A DNA stretch of 64,000 nt from Chitinophaga eiseniae (GTDB lineage: Bacteria; Bacteroidota; Bacteroidia; Chitinophagales; Chitinophagaceae): positions 248,001 through 312,000 of the forward strand of contig NZ_FUWZ01000001.1 of the NCBI RefSeq assembly GCF_900167135.1, read 5' to 3'. The notes under the pieces were generated by a model. The model made no database searches and had not been told where the DNA came from. It was given only the letters and a program-made list of their open reading frames with translations. The first letter of the stretch is position 1. Each line of letters begins with the position of its first letter. This document shows, piece by piece, positions 25,218 to 32,472 of this stretch. The translations under genes and the position numbers were made by a program.

Positions 25218-25670
25218 ATGATAAACAAGTCGGTACATAATGATGATAATTGGGGAGATGACTATTCAAGTTCGCTTGTTAAGGAGCTAGCTGATGCTAT
25301 TACTCCACAAGAACAAGAACAGACAGATTACAAAATGAAACTAGCGGCCAAGATATATATGGCAATGAAAGCACATGGCATGACTCAAACTCAGTTTGCC
25401 AACTCAATAGACAAACCGATTTCACTTATCTCGCGTTGGATGAGTGGTACTCATAACTTTACCGTCGAGACACTTGTAGATATTCAGCGCATCTTAGGCA
25501 TTTCATTATTGAACTTGGAAACAGCAAATTCATATTCTCAAATAAATTTTAAATTAAATATATCTTCTACTATTACTGATTGGACACCATATGAGTTGAA
25601 TCAATATGTTTCTGATATGGGTGGATTAGCTGTTTCGGAAAAGACTATCGAATACGTAATAGAAGACTAA
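25218..25670 (+). CDS. Xre/HigA-type antitoxin
   Basis: The 150-residue protein has a lambda-repressor-type helix-turn-helix at about residues 48-95 (MTQTQFANSIDKPISLISRW, then MSGTHNFTVETLVDIQRILG). An unusual C-terminal extension of about 50 residues (SQINFKLNISSTITDWTPYE...) follows. In tripartite systems such an extension is where the chaperone binds the antitoxin. It starts 20 bp after the toxin and ends 11 bp before the SecB-like gene. It should repress the operon through the palindrome at 24638. Confidence 0.82.
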   Translation: MINKSVHNDDNWGDDYSSSLVKELADAITPQEQEQTDYKMKLAAKIYMAMKAHGMTQTQFANSIDKPISLISRWMSGTHNFTVETLVDIQRILGISLLNLETANSYSQINFKLNISSTITDWTPYELNQYVSDMGGLAVSEKTIEYVIED

Positions 25671-25680
25671 ATTCTATTGT

Positions 25681-26091
25681 ATGGAAGACATTACACATTC
25701 ATATAGAATTGTTGCCGCTAATGTTATAAATTCTAGCCTAGTTGAAAAGGGCAGTCAATTTGAACATGGCCATGTATTGGGTTATGGCATCGAACAAGAT
25801 CAAAAACTAGACAATGAGCGAAAGCTTATTGTCTATACAACATCAGTTATAATAGTAAAAAAAGAAACAGACGAACGGCTATTCGACTTCAAGACTATTT
25901 GTTTTTTTGAATTAAAAGATTTTGACCAACATGTTACGTCTTTACAGGAAAGAGCCTATAACATTACTCCTATTGTAAGAGATTCAATGAGTAAAATTGC
26001 GGTTGGAATCACTCGTGGCTTGATGTGCGCTCAATTGAAAGATACATATATCTCCAACGCTATGCTTCCTTTATTGCCTTTTGAGTTTTAA
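25681..26091 (+). CDS. SecB-like chaperone of a toxin-antitoxin-chaperone module
   Basis: The 136-residue protein has SecB-type length and layout: a strand with DNERKLIVYTTSVIIVKK, an acidic FFELKDFDQ loop, a helix (VRDSMSKIAVGITRGLMCAQ) and the terminal LPLLPF motif seen in SecB relatives. Its place directly after a HigBA-type pair fits the tripartite TAC systems, in which a SecB-like protein stabilises the antitoxin. The assignment rests on pattern and context; similarity to SecB itself is weak. Confidence 0.62.
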   Translation: MEDITHSYRIVAANVINSSLVEKGSQFEHGHVLGYGIEQDQKLDNERKLIVYTTSVIIVKKETDERLFDFKTICFFELKDFDQHVTSLQERAYNITPIVRDSMSKIAVGITRGLMCAQLKDTYISNAMLPLLPFEF

Positions 26092-26139
26092 ATGAAAGTA
26101 TATAACTAGTCTTAAATTAATTATTGTATTCCGAAATAT

Positions 26140-26349
26140 ATGAGTCGAGCTTACTATATAGATGAAATAAGATTATTAGTAACACAAAAATCGCTTAAGC
26201 GAATATTAAAATCAAAGGACAATATTTTACTCTCAAAAAAAGATCAGATTGAGGTCGAAAATATTTTGAGAAATGAGAGTATTGATTTTGTGTTTATGGA
26301 TACAGGTTTTGATAATTGTATGATTATTATCACGCATTCTCCACATTAG
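26140..26349 (+). CDS. small hypothetical protein
   Basis: A 69-residue, lysine-rich frame (MSRAYYIDEIRLLVTQKSLK..., ending CMIIITHSPH). It follows the chaperone gene by 48 bp and may belong to the operon. No family is recognised. It is the last gene before att copy 3. Confidence 0.45.
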   Translation: MSRAYYIDEIRLLVTQKSLKRILKSKDNILLSKKDQIEVENILRNESIDFVFMDTGFDNCMIIITHSPH

Positions 26350-26378
26350 GAGCCATATTGTACTAATAATTTATAATA

Positions 26379-26420
26379 GTTAAAAAGGCCTTCAAGCATT
26401 TGCTTGAAGGCCTTTTTAAC
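26379..26420. terminator. 20-bp perfect hairpin at the right end of island B
   Basis: Arms 26379-26398 and 26401-26420 are perfectly complementary (GTTAAAAAGGCCTTCAAGCA), with a T run at each end. It lies 2 bp from att copy 3, in the same relation to att as the hairpins at the other three copies. It may terminate transcription from both sides. Confidence 0.65.
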
Positions 26421-26422
26421 TC

Positions 26423-26431
26423 GTAGCGAGA
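26423..26431. repeat. att core copy 3 (junction of islands B and C)
   Basis: GTAGCGAGA with the flanks TC before and AAAAATGGATT after, identical to copy 1 over 22 bp. The flank on the right belongs to the left end of island C. Confidence 0.8.
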
Positions 26432-26494
26432 AAAAATGGATTCTCTAAGCAATTTGGGCCGGATTTGGTAGTTTTTGCCAACTTGCCAAGGTGA
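26423..26494 (+). other. detached recombinase C-terminal tail (island C left end)
   Basis: Read in the recombinase phase from the att core, the frame gives VARKNGFSKQFGPDL, then VVFANLPR and a stop at 26492-26494. Joined across a circular attP to residue 537 of the island C recombinase it would make a 560-residue protein instead of the present 550-residue form with the tRNA-derived end. Confidence 0.65.
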
Positions 26495-26555
26495 CAGATT
26501 GTTAGACGTATTATTGGAATCAATTATAGTTGCAATTCTTAAAATTTCCGACCTC

Positions 26556-27713
26556 CTAACCATTTTTCTTAAATGAAAATACTGTTTGTTCTTTTACTTG
26601 CCGAAACGGGCTGTTTTGAGATAAATAATCCTCAATTTCACTGTCCTTTGCCCAAGGTCCATCCAATAAGTACCATTCTATTGTGTAATGCTCAGTACCA
26701 TCCTTAGCAAATGTCATTCCTATGCACTTTCTTAATCGTTGATCATATTTATGTAGTTCAGTTAGGGACGTCAAAATCTTTTCTCTATCAACGATCTCGT
26801 TTGTTAATATTGGAATAAATATAAATCCGCAATTCATACGTGGAAATGCTATACGGTATGGTTTATCATATTTATCTTCTCTAGCTTTTTGAATAGCTAA
26901 TTCATACCTCATTCGAAATTCTCTTAATTCGCTGCGATTCATTTGTGCCAATGGAGTAATTATCTGATAATAATCATGAGCATTATCCGCTCTTGTAATA
27001 CGGTCACCATATTTAGAAATTACGCCTGATATATCCCATTTTTCAATCTCATGATCTATTTCTGAAAGAATTTTTACATGAGAACTATCGGGTCGCAAAT
27101 TAATATCATCCATAATGAAATGACCAACAAGTGCTTGCTCTGGAAGAGTATCTAACTCTTTATGCCATTTATCAATTAGTTGTTCTCGATATGCGAGGTA
27201 ATGAATAAACTCAGCAGGCGTCATTAGTGTCTTAACTAGGCCAGCGTAATCGTCCGTAGATAAAAGATGTATAATCCCAGCAATACTACTTTTAACGAAT
27301 TTTCTACTTAAAATATCGGGAGGTAAGCTAGAGCTAGGTTTGAATAAAATTAACTTCTGAATACGAGTTACCTTTTGCATACTTAATTCAAAGGTGTGAC
27401 CTCTATGATTTTCAAGAGGGATACTTTTTTCTTCACCTAAATATTTCAGAGTATCTTTAGTCTGTCTTTTGCCCTTTTTTTCTACTTTTTCCTCAAACCA
27501 TTTTTTTTCTTCTTCCGGCGTGGTGTTTGTGACATTTCTCTCCTTTAATTGATAAATAATCAGTTCATCACCAAGCCAAAGTAGCCCATCAGCAAGCTCT
27601 ACCTCATTTTTTGATTTTTGCTTAAATCTGGTATTGGAGTATGTAAATTCTTTGAAGAAATAGTTTTTATTTAGAGACGCTATTTCTTCCTCAAAGGTCA
27701 TTTTCTGTTCCAT
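26556..27713 (-). CDS. PD-(D/E)XK-like nuclease with helical C-terminus (cargo gene)
   Basis: The 385-residue protein begins with a restriction-type core: E39 and D42 in EVELADGLLWLGDELIIY and Q55-x-K57 in YQLKER, the ExxD...QxK version of PD-(D/E)XK. The remaining 300 residues are mostly helical with no named domain (IAFPRMNCGFIFIPIL near 295). It stands alone in the cargo slot between the island C left end and radC, like the Fic gene in island A. A defence function is inferred. It is AT-rich compared with the radC side. Confidence 0.62.
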   Translation of the reverse strand: MEQKMTFEEEIASLNKNYFFKEFTYSNTRFKQKSKNEVELADGLLWLGDELIIYQLKERNVTNTTPEEEKKWFEEKVEKKGKRQTKDTLKYLGEEKSIPLENHRGHTFELSMQKVTRIQKLILFKPSSSLPPDILSRKFVKSSIAGIIHLLSTDDYAGLVKTLMTPAEFIHYLAYREQLIDKWHKELDTLPEQALVGHFIMDDINLRPDSSHVKILSEIDHEIEKWDISGVISKYGDRITRADNAHDYYQIITPLAQMNRSELREFRMRYELAIQKAREDKYDKPYRIAFPRMNCGFIFIPILTNEIVDREKILTSLTELHKYDQRLRKCIGMTFAKDGTEHYTIEWYLLDGPWAKDSEIEDYLSQNSPFRQVKEQTVFSFKKNG

Positions 27714-27774
27714 AGGCCCATCCTTAATGTAATAATAAATCTACATAATTATATTCACTCTCTCGGAAATTGCA

Positions 27775-27842
27775 CCATTGTTTGGAACCCCGCCGGGAGG
27801 GAGAAGGAGGGATGGCGCGGCGGCAGCGCCTCCCTCGGTTTA
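27775..27842. repeat. GC-rich backbone spacer shared with island A
   Basis: This stretch between the cargo gene and radC (CATTGTTTGGAA, CGCCGGGAGGGA, GGATGGCGC, CTCGGTTTAG) recurs at 20704-20766 with small changes. It contains a long imperfect inverted repeat (GGGAGGGAGAAGGAGG against GCGCCTCCCTC) that could end leftward transcription of radC and mark the edge of the cargo slot. Confidence 0.6.
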
Positions 27843-27861
27843 GTTTTTAAACTTATCATGA

Positions 27862-28338
27862 CTACAGGAACGGCATAAGCCCCTCATCAGCGAAAGAGTA
27901 ATAACGCTGCGGGGTGACGATAAGGTGATCCGTCACGCGAATATCCATGAATTTCCCTGCCTCGCAGAGCTTTTGCGTAAGGGCAATATCTGCCGGGCTT
28001 GCGCATAGCCGCTCAGAGGGATGGTTATGAGCCAGGATGATATTCGTCGCCCGTGCCTTCAGGGCGATGGCGAAGATCACTTTAGGGTCAACAATACAGG
28101 AACTCACGCCGCCCGTTGCGATTTCAGCAATCCCCAAACAGGCATTGCCCTGGTCCAGCAGCAGGATTTTGAATTGCTCGACCAGTTCGATTTTGTTCCT
28201 ATCCCATGTATCCATCAGAACATCATAGGCATTTGCCGCCTGCCGGATGATTATTCTATCCTCCGGCCTTATCTTGTTACGATAGATAAGTTCCACTTCG
28301 GTGACACTGAAAAGAGACAGATGGCCGGACGTTTTCAT
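27862..28338 (-). CDS. RadC/JAB-domain protein
   Basis: The 158-residue protein keeps the JAB/MPN metalloprotease-type motif of RadC proteins: an upstream Glu region (LGIAEIATGGVSS), then HNHPSERLCASPADIALTQ, where HxHPS and the later Asp bind zinc. RadC genes of this short type are common on mobile elements; their role is unsettled. The start ATG overlaps the stop of the Toprim gene by 4 bp. A decayed copy lies in island A. Confidence 0.9.
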   Translation of the reverse strand: MKTSGHLSLFSVTEVELIYRNKIRPEDRIIIRQAANAYDVLMDTWDRNKIELVEQFKILLLDQGNACLGIAEIATGGVSSCIVDPKVIFAIALKARATNIILAHNHPSERLCASPADIALTQKLCEAGKFMDIRVTDHLIVTPQRYYSFADEGLMPFL

Positions 28339-29009
28339 TTGCCCTCCGGTGTCGCTATCAACCCCAGCTTGGCCCGGTGCCAGGTATTCACATCCTCATG
28401 CGATGCATACAGGAAATTCATGGGCAAATGTTCCAGCCTCCCTTCGGCTTTGAAAAGGTCGCGTAAAGCAAGGGTTGCCAGCCTGCCCGCTTCGGTGTTG
28501 TCCATCCATGTAAAAGCGCGTTTATAGCCGTATCCTCTAATATAAGGTGCGGCTAAAGGAAGAATGGACAGGGAATTGACAATCAACGCGTCTCCTTCGA
28601 GGGGATGCCCTTTTTTGTTCTGCATGACCGCCGAAAGAAAACTCATTGTGTCTTTAAAAAGATGAATGGTCTCCCGCTTCATATCGACGCCGCGAACAAA
28701 GGAGATATTCCGCTTCCCAATACTGCCGGAATAATAGGGGTTGAGTATTTCCCAACCATTGTCCTCATTACGCATACCGACCGCCAGAAATGAGCGTCTT
28801 TTAGCGCTATTAAAGACACGTACCTGTCGGGCATGTTGCCTTGCCACTTTGTAGTGGATACCGTTCCTATGCAGATAATTAATGATACCTCGATGGTTGA
28901 TGACGGTCACATCTTCCACCGTCAGGCTAGAGCCTTCGGTGATAGTTTCTTCAAACGGAACTGGTTGAATGTGGGCAAGCGGAATGCTTTTCGCTTGTTC
29001 ATTGTCCAT
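28335..29009 (-). CDS. Toprim-domain (primase-like) protein
   Basis: The 224-residue protein resembles the Toprim proteins of Bacteroidota mobile elements: a first half with INYLHRNGIHYKVARQH and a Toprim-like half with LFKDTMSFLSAVM, ALIVNSLSILPLA and MDNTEAGRLATLAL. The usual acidic residue of the first Toprim motif (FEGxxDFLS) is replaced by Lys-Asp, and the zinc-finger head is absent, so primase activity is doubtful. A Shine-Dalgarno GGAG lies 7 bases before its ATG, unlike host genes. It is co-translated with radC. Confidence 0.72.
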   Translation of the reverse strand: MDNEQAKSIPLAHIQPVPFEETITEGSSLTVEDVTVINHRGIINYLHRNGIHYKVARQHARQVRVFNSAKRRSFLAVGMRNEDNGWEILNPYYSGSIGKRNISFVRGVDMKRETIHLFKDTMSFLSAVMQNKKGHPLEGDALIVNSLSILPLAAPYIRGYGYKRAFTWMDNTEAGRLATLALRDLFKAEGRLEHLPMNFLYASHEDVNTWHRAKLGLIATPEGK

Positions 29010-29086
29010 AGCGATCTCCAGAAAATTGTAAAAGAGTGTTGATTTCTGGGAAAGACCGGGGGGCTGCCCTCTCCCGCCTTATCGGC

Positions 29087-29278
29087 TTAGGGCTTTAAAT
29101 CCGCTTCTGCGAATGCGTCCAATACACTGCGGTAATAATACGTTTTGCCATCCTTTTTCTTAAACGGCTTCAGGTCGTATTGTTTAGTGCTGTCGATTGT
29201 CGCCAATGTCCTTGGCGTGGTTCTTAGATACTTTGCGGCCTTTTCCCGGCAAAGTTCGTCTTCATGTTTTTCGAACAC
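29087..29278 (-). CDS. small helix-turn-helix (excisionase-like) protein
   Basis: About 63 residues: a helix-turn-helix (CREKAAKYLRTTPRTLATID) followed by a winged tail (YDLKPFKKKDGKTYYYRSVL). This is the layout of excisionase or MerR-like accessory proteins. I place the start at the GTG at 29278 because GGAGG lies 5 bases upstream; an ATG at 29290 overlaps that sequence. It is the first gene of the leftward radC group. Confidence 0.68.
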   Translation of the reverse strand: MFEKHEDELCREKAAKYLRTTPRTLATIDSTKQYDLKPFKKKDGKTYYYRSVLDAFAEADLKP

Positions 29279-29362
29279 GAATACCTCCATTCACAGATGT
29301 GGATTACATATGAGCACAGCAACACTCAAACAGGAGGCACTGTAATAAAATAACTTATTTAT

Positions 29363-29434
29363 CCCTGTCAAAAAAAACTGTGATTATTGAATGCAAATAT
29401 AGACCATCAATAAATGAGGTTTTTTGTGACAGGG
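29363..29434. promoter_or_regulatory. inverted repeat between divergent genes
   Basis: CCCTGTCAAAAAAAAC at 29363 faces GTTTTTTGTGACAGGG at 29419-29434, a 15-16 bp inverted repeat differing by one base, with about 40 bp between. It lies between the leftward HTH gene and the rightward small gene at 29490, so it may be a pair of operator half-sites or an att-related arm site. Confidence 0.45.
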
Positions 29435-29489
29435 GGGAAGAAGATATGCTATAAGCCCCGTCCTTTTATCCGCGAAAAGGAGAGTAACG

Positions 29490-29696
29490 CTGAAAAATTC
29501 CAATTTCACAAGCGACATTAAAATTGTTCAACTGGAACGAGCCTGTAAGGTAATTGCCAGAACAGTAAAAGACTTTGGCGATATCTACCTTCCAATATTC
29601 GAGAGGCTCCATGGAGAACTTCTCCAAGAAAAAGAAAAACAGAAAATAAAGTCTCTTGCGCTTTCCTTGGCGTTTCAGTACAATGAAGACGAATAA
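29490..29696 (+). CDS. small helical protein, possible CTG start
   Basis: The plus strand encodes a convincing small protein of about 68 residues (QLERACKVIARTVKDFGDIY, LPIFERLHGELLQEKEKQK) ending in FQYNEDE. No ATG, GTG or TTG lies in frame before a stop near 29412. A CTG at 29490 has AAGGAG 7 bases upstream, which would make it the start in a Shine-Dalgarno-using host. Alternatively the gene is truncated at its 5' end. Function unknown. Confidence 0.45.
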   Translation: MKNSNFTSDIKIVQLERACKVIARTVKDFGDIYLPIFERLHGELLQEKEKQKIKSLALSLAFQYNEDE

Positions 29697-29946
29697 CAAA
29701 CCGTCATACGCTTTTGCATACAAAACTGTATACCAAAAACTGGTGACGAAAAAATTATTCAATAAACGCAACGACGAAATCGTTGATAGTTTTCGAACAT
29801 AGGCTCATCCTGTCCGCCACTATTTAAGGTTGTAAACAACAAATAGTGTTTAAAAAATAGGGAAAATTCCCCCTTGGCGCTCAGGTTCCAGTAGGTTCAT
29901 TTCAAAAACTATCACACATTTTGTCACACAAAATGAGGTACAGAGA
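29697..29946. promoter_or_regulatory. leader of the tyrosine integrase gene
   Basis: There is no gene here. Just before the integrase ATG lies a short inverted repeat (CATTTTG / CAAAATG, 29917-29935) followed by GAGG. It may be an operator of the integrase. Confidence 0.35.
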
Positions 29947-31233
29947 ATGAACTTTCTGCTCAATAAGAGTGGCCGTTACTATTACAATCGCAGAGTCCCT
30001 AAAATCTTTAAAGAATATGATCCCCGGCGCTTCGTCCGCCTGGCTCTTCGGACAGATAGCCGAAAAGCGGCCATCAAATTAGCTATCGCTCAAAATGACC
30101 GCTTGGAAGCCTATTGGAAAGCGTTAGTGGCTACAGGGGAAAAGCACTCGGATAATCACTATAGAAGCCTTGTTGATCGGGCAAGGCTTCTGGGGTTTTC
30201 GTACCACGAGCCGGAAGCTGTCGCCGCACTTCCTCTTGAAGAAATTCTGAAACGGGTTGGGCATATAGAGAAAAACTACACTCATAAGCATACAGAGGCT
30301 GTACTTGGTAGCGTTTCTGCTCCTGCGGTGAAGCTGGATGACGCTTTAACCCGTTTTTGGGGCTATTCGAGAGACAAAGTCTTGAACAAGTCGCCTAATC
30401 AAATTCGTAAGTGGCGTAATCCTCGTAAGAAGGCCATTAGAAACTTTATTCATTGTGTTGGCAATAAACCGCTTCATGAGCTTACGCGTGAAGATACCTT
30501 GGCGTTCCGCGATTGGTGGATTGATCGGATGGATAAGGAGGAGCTAGTGTCAGGCAGCGCCAATAAGGATTTGATCTATATTAAGATGATCGTCACGACG
30601 GTAGCCGAAAACCTAAAGATTGACATTGATACGGAGCATCTTTTCAAAAAACTTGTTCTTTCGAAAGACGATGGTCAAAAGCGGTTACCTTTTACAACCG
30701 ACTTCATCAGCTCGACCTTACTTAATCCGGACAACCTAAAAGGATTGAATGTACAGGCCCGGTATGTGTTATACGCCTTTGCGGAAACAGGAGCAGGTCT
30801 TGCAGAACTAACCGGATTGCTGCCGGAAGACATTATTTTGGACGCTCCCATACCATACATAGCCATTGTTCCGCGGCAAAAACGTGCCCTAAAAACTAAA
30901 TTCAGGGCTAGAACAATTCCCTTGGTCGGTTATGCATTGGAAGCATTTAAAGCCTGTCCGGATGGGTTTACCCATTACAGAGACAGGCCGGACGCGCTAT
31001 CGGGGATACTAGCCAAATATCTTCGGGAAAATAACTTGCTGCCAAGTAGACAACATGCGGTTTATTCTCTCCGGCACAGCTTTCAAGACCGTATTTTGAG
31101 TGTGAATTGCCCTGACCGCATCCAAGCGGATTTGATGGGGCATAAGTTCGGACGGCCCGCTTATGGCGAAGGGGCAACCCTCGCCCATAAACTGGAATGG
31201 CTGAAAAAAATCCAACTGAAGCCGGAATCATGA
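29947..31233 (+). CDS. tyrosine recombinase/integrase
   Basis: The 428-residue protein has an N-terminal DUF6538-like head (LLNKSGRYYYNRRVPKIF), a core-binding domain (about 130-230) and a C-terminal catalytic domain with YSLRHSF (Arg and His), LMGHKFG (His) and the nucleophile in RPAYGEG. The first catalytic Arg, normally in TGARxxE, is Gly here (TGAGLAEL), which may disable it. It most resembles integrases of Alphaproteobacteria. It lies mid-element, far from any att site, so it may be a passenger from an older insertion rather than the enzyme that built this array. Confidence 0.82.
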   Translation: MNFLLNKSGRYYYNRRVPKIFKEYDPRRFVRLALRTDSRKAAIKLAIAQNDRLEAYWKALVATGEKHSDNHYRSLVDRARLLGFSYHEPEAVAALPLEEILKRVGHIEKNYTHKHTEAVLGSVSAPAVKLDDALTRFWGYSRDKVLNKSPNQIRKWRNPRKKAIRNFIHCVGNKPLHELTREDTLAFRDWWIDRMDKEELVSGSANKDLIYIKMIVTTVAENLKIDIDTEHLFKKLVLSKDDGQKRLPFTTDFISSTLLNPDNLKGLNVQARYVLYAFAETGAGLAELTGLLPEDIILDAPIPYIAIVPRQKRALKTKFRARTIPLVGYALEAFKACPDGFTHYRDRPDALSGILAKYLRENNLLPSRQHAVYSLRHSFQDRILSVNCPDRIQADLMGHKFGRPAYGEGATLAHKLEWLKKIQLKPES

Positions 31234-31243
31234 CCGCTCACAC

Positions 31244-32149
31244 TTACCCCCGGCAACGCTCTACCGCCGCCTGGTCAGTGATGACGATTTTTCCGTCTAT
31301 CATTGACTGATAAAGATCAATGCCGAATTCCATACGGTACTTGGCGCAAATATTTTCTTTTAGGATGCGCCGTTTTCCTGCTTTCCATCCCTGATAGATG
31401 ATTTTCCCGATACCGAGCTTGATATAGATAACGGCAGGATCGATCCCTAAAAAAGTCTCTATGTGCTGTAGGGCTTCGTGAAACGGCCAGACAAAAACGG
31501 GCATTTCTGTTTTTGGTGGTTTAAGACGTGTTCGGCTTTCCTGGACACAAGCAACATATATGTCGGCATCTGCAATGACAATATCGCCTTTACCCTGTGA
31601 CAAATAAAGATCAATGCCAAGTTCTCTTTTGCATCGCTCGTATGTGTAGAGGCGTGGTTGCCGGATCGTTCCGTCAAGATATGCAGCATAAGTCGAAGAA
31701 GAAACGCCTAGCTTCTTGGTAAGAAATGGTCTGTTGGCGTTTAGCGCCGCCTGTATCCGGGGAATAATGATGTTCAGCGACGTTATCGTGCTCACCGCAT
31801 CCTTTTGCGGTATCTCTTTGAAGATTTCCTGTTGCTCGGTCTGCACGCATGACTCGAATAGTTCTTTATCAACGATCACGATTTCCCCCATGCCTAGGGA
31901 TAGGTAAAAATCAATCCCATATGCCTTTTTGAATCGTTCGTAGATGGTGGGATCGTTGGGTCTGTGCACAATTCCTCGCCGCCATGTGCTGTAGATTGAC
32001 GATCGCATTCCCAGTTTTTTATAGATCGTCGGCCCCTCTACCCCCAATTTGCTTTCGAGGTCCAGCAGCATTCGACGCAATGGGGCCAAGGCGTTTCTCT
32101 TTCTCTGCGGACGATGCGGGTTATCAGGCGTTATAGGGGCTGTCTGCAT
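31244..32149 (-). CDS. unknown protein with three tandem helix-turn-helix-like repeats
   Basis: The 301-residue protein consists of three copies of a unit of about 80 residues (23-103, 125-203, 220-299). Each copy has KLG(M/V/I), then YxxW or YxxY and a Gly, a YERxK helix, GIDxYLSxGxG and (I/V)VIxDxxxxxxC. The first part of each unit looks like a small helix-turn-helix, the second like a beta hairpin. I know no family with this three-unit layout. It is convergent with the integrase (10 bp apart) and overlaps the upstream gene by 26 bp. DNA binding is a reasonable guess. Confidence 0.7.
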   Translation of the reverse strand: MQTAPITPDNPHRPQRKRNALAPLRRMLLDLESKLGVEGPTIYKKLGMRSSIYSTWRRGIVHRPNDPTIYERFKKAYGIDFYLSLGMGEIVIVDKELFESCVQTEQQEIFKEIPQKDAVSTITSLNIIIPRIQAALNANRPFLTKKLGVSSSTYAAYLDGTIRQPRLYTYERCKRELGIDLYLSQGKGDIVIADADIYVACVQESRTRLKPPKTEMPVFVWPFHEALQHIETFLGIDPAVIYIKLGIGKIIYQGWKAGKRRILKENICAKYRMEFGIDLYQSMIDGKIVITDQAAVERCRG

Positions 32150-32444
32150 CGTTCAAGGTGGATTGCGTATTTAATTTATCTTGTAGATGGGACGGATAGG
32201 AGGGCATTTCCTGATCTACTTTCAACGTTTGTTCGTCGATAAGCGCCAACAATGCCCGGGCTTGTGTCTGCGCCACTTTCAGCGCCATTTTTTCTTCCGC
32301 AGGGCTGCACAAATGGGGGAGCCGAATTCGCCTGTAAAATGTCGGTGTACTCCAATTGCATTCCACCTCGACAACTGTCCGAAAGCTTAAAGTCATATCA
32401 TTAATATGTTCATATACAGTAGATAAAGTATTTGTGTTTTTCAT
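32124..32444 (-). CDS. small hypothetical protein coupled to the triple-repeat gene
   Basis: A 106-residue, mostly helical protein (RTVVEVECNWSTPTFYRRIR, then KMALKVAQTQARALLALIDE). Its end overlaps the start of the triple-repeat gene by 26 bp, so translation is likely coupled. The middle WSTPTFYRRI resembles a helix-turn-helix recognition segment. No known family is recognised. Confidence 0.6.
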   Translation of the reverse strand: MKNTNTLSTVYEHINDMTLSFRTVVEVECNWSTPTFYRRIRLPHLCSPAEEKMALKVAQTQARALLALIDEQTLKVDQEMPSYPSHLQDKLNTQSTLNDADSPYNA

Positions 32445-32472
32445 AATTAATTATTTCAAGGGTTAGAAAAAT

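Larger units (their letters stand above)
22526..26422. mobile_element. Island B: recombinase-less satellite with nuclease and TAC module
   Basis: The segment lies between att copies 2 and 3. It holds a PD-(D/E)XK protein, a toxin-antitoxin-chaperone operon and a small unknown gene, all AT-rich. The left end carries the recombinase-type tail (VARDRKMFNDLIKDL), but no recombinase body precedes att copy 3; there the in-frame codons stop at once. It must have been moved by a recombinase acting in trans, or it lost its own. Confidence 0.7.

Noticed and set aside
26379..26420. Insertion-sequence end
   Set aside because: The perfect inverted repeat has a 2-base loop and T runs, lies against an att core and has no transposase; a terminator-type hairpin is a better reading.
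29466..29771. 101-codon minus-strand frame
   Set aside because: It is Phe/Leu-rich and antisense to the better-composed small frame at 29490-29696; the plus-strand reading looks more like protein.
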